Below, in pieces: positions 56,229-64,000 of a stretch of 64,000 nucleotides of DNA (position 1 is the stretch's first letter; the number at the start of each line of letters is the position of its first letter). The notes under the pieces are model-generated. The model was not told the origin of the DNA and did not search any database. It saw only the letters and a list, made by a program, of their open reading frames with translations. Source of the DNA: Parietaria judaica. Its lineage: Eukaryota > Streptophyta > Magnoliopsida > Rosales > Urticaceae. A program made the position numbers and the translations under genes. The stretch is from the NCBI GenBank assembly GCA_954871525.1, contig OX940870.1, forward strand, positions 15,903,501 to 15,967,500, read 5' to 3'.

Positions 56229-58794
56229 ATGGATGAGAGTAGCAAAGCCAAGAAGGGTAAATCTAAGGCTCCGATTCTGGTCTCGGAGTTCCTCCTGACC
56301 GGAGCTCCTAGGTACCGATTGAGGGAGGGTGATATTCCTGACACAGGTCAGATTACGGTATCCCAGAGTCTATTCCTCTTCGGGTACTAGATTCTAGTGA
56401 ATTCACAGATTCGATAAGGGATGATTGGGTTTGCATTTATGAGAGGTATTTCCTAGATTACAGGCTGAGGTTTCCAAACCATAGGGCTATTCTTAGGTAT
56501 GTTAACTAGATGGATATCACTCTTGCTCAATTGAGCCCGAATTCGTATAGGATTTTGATTGCCTACTTAGTTAGGTGTAAGGAGGAAAATATTGAGCTTT
56601 CTCTGCTCGATATGCTTCAGGTATTTACGACCAAGAAAATCCTAAGGCTGCAGGTAGGTTTTATATCTCGGTCAAGGGTCACAAGGGTGATTTTATTCGG
56701 GGGATTCCGAACAAAGACGATAATTGGCAGGATAGGTATTTCTTTTTTAAGCCGTGTATAGAATCTTTTGACACATGGACTCCATATGTTAACAAATAGG
56801 CACACGAGACTGGTAACTTTTCTAGTTTTATCTTGCTCGGATTTCTTTTCTGTTCGGGTATGTTTCTCTGATCGTATTTTTTTTTGTATTTTCAGATCGT
56901 AAGGGTAAAAAGGTAAGGTCGATTCCTCTCAGAGCCGGGTGGAAAACTAAGAACGAAGTTCTCTTTCCGGATGGAGGGATGGACTGGAAGGAGCTTTTCG
57001 AGGAGAGGTTTTTTGCCGCTAGGTTGTGGAAGCCCGACCCAAATAGCACTTACGTTCCCTACTACGCTCGTTTGTTGCTTTCGAGCAGTGATGAGGAAGG
57101 TATGTATTAGGCTTACGGTTTTTTTTTTTACTCTTGGTCGGGGAATCGCTGAAAGTTTGTTTGTGGGCAGATTCAATAGAGCTAAACTATCGAGAAGTTA
57201 GGGCTCAATGAGCAACTGCTAAATCTGATGAGAAGGAGAAGGCCAAGGAGAAAGGCAAGGAAGTTCGGGTCTCCGAAGAGACCTCTGGTCGGGTTGGGGA
57301 GACCAATGGAACGAAGAAGGCCTCTGATACAGCCAAGGAAGTTCTTGAGGAGGGAGAGACTCGTAGGTCAACTCCCCCTCTGTCCGTGGAAGGGCAAGGA
57401 GCAGCTCACAACTCAGAGGTTGCTGCCAGGGTCTCAGGGACCACTCTTTCCGGGGCTGAACAAGAGGCTTCCCGGGCCATTGCTGAACGGCAGTTCGTCG
57501 AGATTTCCGACGAAGAGCCTACTCTGCTAATGGTGAGGACTCCGGAGCCTCTAGTTTTTTCTGGTCTTGCATTGGTGGGGGTTTCGAGTTCTCCAGTTAA
57601 GCGGGCTCGATCTTCTGAATAAGAGGCGAGGCGCAAGAAGCCGAAGGGGGACAAGCCTCCCCATAAATCTGGGAGGGAGTCATTTTCAAGGGGAGCTCGA
57701 CCATCTTATGAGACGCCTCGACCTGGTGGTGCCAAACCGCCGAGCAAGGGCCAGGGCTCCTCGAAGCCTAAGGTTGTTCTAAAGAAGACGACTGGTCGGG
57801 ATAGACCTGTATTCGGGGGCTCGTCTGAGCAGCAAGGGGAGGATCCCTCTCGTGAAGTTGCTCCTGATCAGCTTGCTGGTGGACCAAAGCCTCAGCCCGA
57901 GCCGTCGAGGGCGGCCAAGGTCTCCTGGTACGGGGAGAAAGGCCTCCACGACGCGCCCAGGTGAATTTCGAGCTCGAGGAAAGCTCCGGGCAGTTGGCCT
58001 CGAGGAACGAGGAGATCCCTGAGTTGAAGCGCTTGATCGCAGCTCAAGAGATCAGGATCAAGGGTCTGGAGATCACCGAGGTGGATCTCCGGGAGAAGCT
58101 CTCCAATGCCTCTGCCTTGGTCTCTAAGTCCCAAGCGAATGAGAACAAGGTCATCGGAATGCTCACTACTTCTGATGCCAAATTGGGTCGGGCAGAGAAA
58201 GACCTGAGGTCGCTAAGCGATGAGCTCGTGCTGGTGAAGGTCGAGCACAACTATGCCTTGGAGGCGCTGGAGAAAGCCCAGCAGGACGCATCCGCCAAAA
58301 AGGAGGCTGCCAAGGCTGTCCGGCGCAAGTACAGGAAGCGGGTTCAGCAACGGGATGCGGTGATTGCTCGCCACAAGGAAGTTTCTTATCAGAATAAGCT
58401 CCTGAACCAGGTCCAAGGTAACGTTGCGTTTGTTAGCGAGTTCCTTGAGGGCAAGATCGATGATTTCCAGAGCGAGCTGGAAGTCCTCAAGGAGGATAAG
58501 TCCGAATATGAGGACTTTATGCCTGGGAAGCCAGTGCCTGTGGTGGATTCCCCAGCCCTTTCCCCGGATCTCGATCTGACTGAGAATGCTGATGATACAG
58601 ATCGGGGAACTCAGGTGACCTTCTAACCTTGCAGAGCCGGCCCTCGTTGCGCCCAAGGTGGCCTCCGAACCGGCCCCAACCCCAGCTGAGCCCCACCCGA
58701 CTGAGCCCAACCTTCTTCCCCCGAACGAGCCGACACCGACCGAGCACAACCCGACGGATCCGACCTCGCAGGAGAAGACTTCCGAGCCTGCCTG
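56229..58794 (+). pseudogene. aORF of Ty3-2: antisense 'putative gypsy-type transposon' protein
   Basis: Starts MDESSKAKKGKSKAPILVSE. The N-terminal domain (56229-56770) includes DDWVCIYERYFLDYRLRFP, LSPNSYRILIAYLVR, then after a frameshift near 56612 GRFYISVKGHKGDFIRG and WQDRYFFF. These are the hallmarks of the plant gypsy-type transposon domain also seen in the Ty3-1 aORF. A second exon (about 56897-57090) ends at a GTATGT donor; an acceptor TGGGCAG lies near 57171. Then comes a Lys/Glu- and Ser/Pro-rich linker, and a long coiled coil (57961-58500, from VNFELEESSGQLASRNEEIP through the KKEAAKAVRRKYRKRVQQRD stretch). The Pro-rich tail ends TSQEKTSEPA, stop at 58794. Stops at 57620 and 57961 and a shift near 58626 break it. 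Role unknown. Confidence 0.72.
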
Positions 58795-59283
58795 AAGAAA
58801 GTGCTGATATCCAGCTACCCCTTTTTTTTTACAATAAGTTTCAGACAATTTGCTCGCTCGCGGTTAGGGCTTTTATTTCGGGCAGGTCATGGGACCTGAA
58901 CCCTTTTTTTGTAATTGCTTTCTTGTTGATACTCTGCCCGTGGTTAGGGCTTTTTTTTATATATAAATGGTTGTTTCTCTTATATGTTGCTGTTCTTTCC
59001 TTTCTATTTTTTTTTATATATAAAGTAACTTGGTGATGTTTTTGCAAAACATATTGAAATATACCCGACTAGGGGATTTTTGGTTATATTTCATAAGTGT
59101 TAAGGGTGGGATTCTCAGTTTTGTTTTGAAGGTTATCTGGAAATGCAATAAAGAGACTTAGTTAATTAGATACCTTGAAGGATTCTTGGGCCAGAAAGCC
59201 GGATACGGTTCTCCGAGCAGCTTTGTTAACGGATTGACTGATCGAGTAGAAATTCCTGAATGCAAGGTTTGCTGCCCGAGCTG
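58795..59283. other. T-rich 3' region of the Ty3-2 antisense gene
   Basis: Contains T-rich runs and duplicated 'ttagggctttt' text (about 58864 and 58945). Probably 3' UTR. No coding signal. Confidence 0.4.
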
Positions 59284-59520
59284 GTATGCTACCTGTGAAG
59301 AGAAAGCGTGGTACCCGGACAAATGTTATTAGTGAGGAGGGGGTATGGTACCCGAGCAAGTATGTTACTTGCGATGAGAGGGTATGGTACCCGACCAAGT
59401 CTCTTACTCGCGATGGAAAGGTATGGTACCCGAGCAAGTATGTTACTTGTGATGAAAGGGTATGCTACCCGAGCAAGTATGTTACTTGCGATTAAAGGGT
59501 ATGGTACCCGAGCAGGTATG
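59284..59520. repeat. 39-bp tandem repeat array in Ty3-2
   Basis: GTATGGTACCCGAGCAAG recurs (with minor changes) at 59343, 59382, 59421, 59460 and 59499, exactly 39 bases apart, plus degenerate units to the left. Most units contain CAAGTA-tgt-TACTTG, a 6-bp stem hairpin, and a GGTACC palindrome. Confidence 0.92.
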
Positions 59521-59849
59521 CTAGAATTTTAAAAGATAATTAATCTTACGAGAAGGATGAATAATTTGAATATAGTTAGGTAACTGTGCCGCTTATGTTT
59601 GCTTTGTTGCTTGGAACTTTTTTGGTAAAAGGTGGGATTACTTACTTGCAATCGGGCGGCTTCTCGGGTAGTTTCCTCGTACTTTGTTGAATTCGATAGT
59701 TGACTTTCGGTTTCAAATCTTTGTTGAGGTAGAGGCGTATGTAGTTGTTTGGTTTATTGGGGCTGCGTTCGACTGTTTCCTCTTTTTGGTTAAACTGCAT
59801 ACGTACCCCATTCTTTGGGGATCAAGCCATTACGTAGCATTACGTAGTT

Positions 59850-61000
59850 CATCGGAAGATTCTAGATCCATCCGGGGTAGCTAGTTTGTATACATCGGGC
59901 TTTACTACTTCGGTAACGATATAGGGTCCTTCCCAGTTAGCCCCCAACTTACCTGCGTTGAGTTCAGTCGTGTTCTAGAAGACCTTTATGAGGACCAGTT
60001 CCCCGGGGAGGAACCTGCGGTGCTTAACTTTGGAATTGTAGTACTTAGCTATCGAATTTTGGTAGTTAGCAATTCGTATTAAAGCCTGCTCGCGTCGTTC
60101 GTCTGCGTGGTCAAGCTGGTCTAATCTCATTTCGCCGTTAATTTATGCATTGTCGGGAGCGTACTCCTTCCTAAGACTGGGGGCCTCGATTTCGGCTGGT
60201 ATGATTGCTTCGGTGCCGTACACCATCGAAAAAGGGGTTTCCCCGGTTGCTCTCCGTTGGGTAGATCTATATGACCCTAGAACGCCAATGAGCTCGTCGG
60301 CCCATCGTCCTTTTTTGGTATCAAGCCTTTTTGATACCATCCACAATAGTCCGGTTCGAGACTTCGGCCTGGCCGTTCCCTTGTGGATATCTCGGGGTGG
60401 ATGTGTTCAAGGAAATCTTCCAGTTATAACAGAAATTCTAGAATCTGTTCGATACGAATAGGGGTCCGTTATCAGCAATGATCTCTTTGGGCAATCCAAA
60501 ACGACTTATGATGTTTTTCCATACATAGTGCTCTACATATAAGATTCGGCCTCCACCCATTTGGAGATATAGTCCGTTACGACTAGAAGGAATCTCTTCC
60601 CGGCTACTGCCAAGGGAAAAGTTCCAACGATATCCATGGACCATTTCATAAATGGGTACGGGACCAAAACTGAAGACAACTTTTCTGCCGGGCAGTGTAT
60701 AGCCGACCAATGGTGCTGACACTTGTCGCACCGTCTGGAGTGGGGTTCTGCGTCGGCCAGCATAGTTGGCCAAAAGAAACCCTACCGCTTTGCTTTGTTG
60801 GAGAGCGATCTCCCTCCGGAACGATTTCCGCATTCTCCTCTATGTATTTCTTGCAACACGATGTTAGCCTCGTCTCTACCTAAACATCTTAGGTAGGGTC
60901 TAGTGTAACTTCGTGTATACAGTTTTCCGTCTATTAGACAGAAACGAGCGCTTTGAATACGGAGCTTTCGGGCCTTCTGCTTATCTTGGGGTTTTGCTCC
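59850..61000 (-). pseudogene. Ty3-2 integrase
   Basis: Leftward: HHCC region with CDKCQHHWSA (60690-60740); core with MKWSMDIVG (about 60640), LLVVTDYISKWVEAE (about 60570), IIADNGPLF (about 60460) and [12 protein letters not shown] (60370-60410), giving D, D and E. The C-terminal half has ATGETPFSMVYGTEAIIPAE (60180-60250) and the GPY module NWEGPYIVTEVVKPG (about 59900-59950). Several frame changes and a stop (60143) within. Confidence 0.82.
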
Positions 61001-62410
61001 TATCAGGATATACCTCAGGATGAGGGCTCTCCAATCCTCCAAAACTGTCTGGATATTATGGACGCGTAGACTCACACGTGGTTTGTCTATCACTTCCACT
61101 AGACTTATCTTCTTCGCCCCAGGGTCCGAAGTGGAAGCTAGTGTGGCCAGTGCATTGGCCGAAGAGTTTTCGCTTAGCGGTATCTGGATCACATCAACCT
61201 TATCGAATTGGGTGATAAGATCCTTGACCACTGCCAGGTATTTCTCCATGCGATCGTCCCTGGTTATGTACTTGCCACTAATTTGGCTGGTGACCAGCTT
61301 AGAGTCCGAGTGTGCTCTAACCTTTCTGGCCCCGACTGCCTTAGCCAGTTTCAAACCAGCTATCAGTGCCTCGTACTCCGTTTTGTTGTTTGTAGCGTGG
61401 AACCTTAGCCTGAAAGACTGTTCCAAGACCTCTCCGGTTGGGGAAATCAAGTGTATCCCTACCCCGGATCCGCCCATGTTCGATGTCCCGTCCACTTCAA
61501 GGCGCCACTCCTCGTTCCAATTTTCCCTCGTTGGGTCTTCCATCGGGAATTCAATCAGGAAGTCGAATAACACTTGGGACTTCGCGCAAATTCGAATTTT
61601 GAATTCGATGTCGAATTCACTTAATTCGACAGCCCATTTTGTCAGTCGAGCCGACTGATTTGGACTATGGAGAATTACCCTTAAGGGCTGAGTTGTCATC
61701 ACCACGATGGTGTGAGACTGGAAGTACAGCCGGAGCTTTCTCGTTGAGGTTATCATAGCCAAAGCTAGTTTTTCCATAGAGGGATACCTAGTTTCTCCGT
61801 CTTCCAGCGATTTGCTGACGTAGAATATCGGCTTTTGTTTGCCTCTGTCTTCCCGAACAATTACGCCGCTAACGGCTGAGAGGGATACCGCGAAGTATAG
61901 CAGTAACGGTTCTCCCATGATCGGACGAGATAGTACTGGTGGAGTAGACATGTACCTTTTGAGGTCTTGAAATGCTTCTTCGCTTTCTTTGGTCCATTCG
62001 ATTTTTTTTGTTGCCCCTCAAGATTTTATAGAAGGGCAGGCATTTGTCCGTATACCTTGAAATGAACCGGTTGAGTGTCGCTATCCTTCCGGTCAGCCTC
62101 TGCGTCTCCCAAATAGTCCTTGGAGAGGGCATGTTTAGGAGGGCTTTGATTTGATTTGGGTTATCCTCTATTCCTCGTTGAGTTACTAAGTAACCAAGGA
62201 ATTTTCCGTAAGTAACTCCGAAGGTGCATTTAGCGGGGTTGAGCCTCATTTGATACTTCCTAAGTATCGCGAAGTAGTCCTCTAAGTGAGATACGTGGTC
62301 TGCGGCCTTAGTGGATTTTACGAGCATATCGTCAATGTAGACTTCCATTGTTTTGCCGAGTTGTTCAGCGAACATTTGGTTGAGTAATCGTTGATACGTC
62401 GCCCCCGAAG
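61000..62410 (-). pseudogene. Ty3-2 RT (C-terminal half) and dual RNase H
   Basis: RT resumes at ATYQRLLNQMF-like sequence (about 62375-62405), then VYIDDMLVKS (62330-62355) and FLGYLVTQRGIEDNP. The first RNase H (61730-61950) has PIFYVSKSLEDGETRYP. The second (61130-61510) has LEVDGTSNMGGSG, NNKTEYEALIAGL and HSDSKLVTSQI. The last motif reads ENSSANALA where the family has ENxxADALA, so the fourth acidic residue is Asn. The N-terminal RT fingers and first catalytic Asp are missing because of the deletion at about 62410. Confidence 0.85.
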
Positions 62411-62830
62411 TTTTTTATCTTGCCTACTCCACAGGCGACGATGGACAGTCTGACCGTCCCTATAGTGTCGACCGTTCTGCCATTGAAACCGGTCAGAGGG
62501 ATGTTCCCTCTATTTATTTCCATCCCATCTTGCGTAGGCATGACAGGAAGATGACGTCTACCAAGATACAATTGTCGACCAAAATTCTTTCGGTCGCGTA
62601 ACCGGAGACTAGAAGGGTGATGACTAGAGCGTCATCGTTAAGCCCGACCAAGGTGGAAGCCTCACTGTCTTTGAAGGAGATTTCGTAGTCGGGTTCCTTC
62701 CGTGGGAGAACCACGGGTCTGGCTTTTAATCTCCTTTGATGGGCCTTGATGGAGTTGATCAAGTTCCCATAGAACTGAGATCCTCCAACTATGGTGTACA
62801 TTCGCCCAATGGCTTCCTCGGCCATTGGTT
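62410..62830 (-). pseudogene. Ty3-2 protease fragment fused to RT by a deletion
   Basis: From the right: EISFKDSEASTLVGLNDDAL, then ERILVDNCILVDVIFL where DNGSS is expected, then GNIPLTGFNGRTVDTIG. After VACGVGK the frame jumps directly to RT sequence (near 62410). Half of protease, the linker and the N-terminal RT, about 1 kb by comparison with Ty3-1, are gone. Confidence 0.78.
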
Positions 62831-62833
62831 CCT

Positions 62834-64000
62834 CTACATCTTCCGACTCTTGGTTGGCCTGCTCTTCCGCCCTGAGGATTTTACCTCGTTTGGGCGGAGG
62901 AGCGTTGTTTGGTCTGGACGGTTGCTTCTGCTCGATCCGGCATTGGACAGTCGGGTTTTCTCTGTACGCTCGCCCTCCGACTTGAAGAAATCCAGCGGGA
63001 GATTTACGAGCTCGCCTTTAAGGTTCTTATCGGCCAGTCGGGCCCATAGGACCATGCAATTCCTGGTATGGTGGCCATACCTTTGGTGGAAATCGCACGA
63101 GGCACTCATGTCCCTATTGTTGGGCGCCATGTCACCGACGCTCATGTACAGCTCTCCCTGCTCGTCGGCTTTGGTTTCTTCCTCGGCCTCCGAGTTCAGA
63201 TTATAGACATGATTCTGGGGGTGTGCTCTTTCCCCGGGGTGGGATACTCCGTGCTGGAAGTTCCCATGCTAATGGTTCGACCCTCTTGTAGGAACGTGGT
63301 TCCTTGGGCCCTTAAAAGGGGGTTGTTACCAATTCCTTGATTAAAATGGGTGCGCCCCGGGCCTTGGTACGTTCGGGGATGGTCCGAACTTCCTCTTTAG
63401 GCCTTCGTGTTCTTCGTCGTGCTTGATCCAATTGGATGCACGATGGATCACGTCTTCTATTGAGGTGTACCTATTGACCAAAATATCGGTCTTGAATCAG
63501 TAATCGTACCATAGCCCGCTGGTTAGAGCGGCTATGGCCATTTCATCTGCTAGTCCGTTGATCCATACCATCTTGGCTTTGAACCTCGTCATGAAGTTCC
63601 TAGCAGGCTCGTTTGCCCTTTGCTGCAGGGTGTACAAATTTTCCACGGTGGTTTTGGCTCTAATTTGGAGAACCATTCCATTGCAGCCCCTGTGAGGTTT
63701 TCAGCGAAATACTGGCATCTCCCAGCATCCAGCTCGTGGATATCCAGGTTAGCCCGTCCCATGGATATTCAGAATGCCCTTATGTGTACCTTCGGGTAAG
63801 TGGTTTCGTCGTACTTGGGTATATGAATTTGCCCGCCGTGCCTTAATCGAGTGTCTGTGATTGCCACTGAGAATGGAGTTATTTTTTATTCTTCGGCCAG
63901 AGGCTCGATCTCGGGGGCGGAAGATACTGCTCGGTGTACTTGGGAGTTTACTTTGGAGATTTCTTCTCCCATCCTTTTCATGGTCCGTTTGAGCTCTTCC
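62834..64000 (-). pseudogene. Ty3-2 gag, cut by the window edge
   Basis: The gag core (63560-63800) includes a GAAMEWFSKLEPK-like stretch and a YTLQ...ARNFMTRFKAKMVWING-like stretch, matching the retrotransposon gag domain. The knuckle CDFHQRYGHHTRNC (CX2HX4HX4C) lies at 63060-63100, followed by LADKNLKGELVNLPLDFF. Stops at about 63890, 63770 and 63500 and frame changes disable it. The N-terminus lies beyond 64000. Confidence 0.8.

Larger units (their letters stand above)
55812..64000 (-). mobile_element. Ty3-2: second Tat-lineage Ty3 element, truncated by the window edge
   Basis: Same architecture as Ty3-1: gag (right edge), protease, RT, two RNase H domains and integrase reading leftward, a tandem-repeat spacer, and an antisense gene with its own TATA reading rightward. 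The proteins are clearly diverged from those of Ty3-1 (for example YIDDMLVKS against YVDDMIVKS), so this is a different family. The 5' LTR lies beyond position 64000. Confidence 0.85.

Noticed and set aside
58602..58640. Apparent 20-bp intron (GTGACC...TTGCAG) joining two aORF frames in Ty3-2
   Set aside because: Far too short for a plant intron. A simple frameshift explains the change of frame.

Overview
This is a flowering-plant nuclear window, most likely from a eudicot. The evidence is spliced TIP4-type aquaporin genes with GT-AG introns, plant LTR retrotransposons of both superfamilies, hAT-, MULE- and LINE-derived remnants, long AT-rich spacers, and no operons or bacterial signals. Only two host genes can be supported: tandem TIP4 aquaporins on the minus strand (32948-34475 and 39987-41816). 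Almost everything else is transposable-element DNA.

Layout. 1-880: 3' half of a decayed MULE transposase. 1787-2115: weak GRF-zinc-finger-like remnant. About 2544-28579: a nested stack. A minus-strand Ty3/Tat-like element with LTR pieces at 2544-3080 and 26461-28579 and a split gag is interrupted by a copia solo LTR (3623-25790, TSD AGTTA). That LTR contains a probable hAT remnant, which was itself hit by a large Tat-lineage Ty3 element (Ty3-1, 5074-18940, perfect TSD ACAAC). The same solo LTR separately received a copia element (copia-A, 20481-25355, TSD T/CTAGT). 29.5-31.2 kb: a GC-richer minisatellite and a 1.1-kb foldback. 31578-32628: a hAT element with a perfect 8-bp TSD, and a shorter relative at 37097-37594. 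32.9-41.8 kb: the aquaporin pair. 43143-51159: a Ty3 solo LTR (TSD AATTA) split by a decayed minus-strand copia element (44154-50989). 52.1-55.4 kb: a LINE reverse-transcriptase fragment, a foldback MITE and two adjacent solo LTRs. 55.8-64 kb: a second Tat-lineage Ty3 element (Ty3-2) running off the right edge.

How the parts work together. In both Tat elements gag-pol reads leftward on the minus strand, and a separate antisense gene (aORF) with its own TATA box reads rightward from beside the 3' LTR. The two genes converge, and in each element a tandem-repeat array lies exactly between their 3' ends (164-bp units in Ty3-1; 39-bp hairpin-bearing units in Ty3-2). No retroelement here looks autonomous. 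Ty3-1 has a 5' LTR that lost its TATA region, copia-A lost its reverse-transcriptase core, and Ty3-2 carries a protease-to-RT deletion. The upstream aquaporin (41816-39987) looks intact. The downstream one has a 1-bp deletion in a G run at the start of exon 2.
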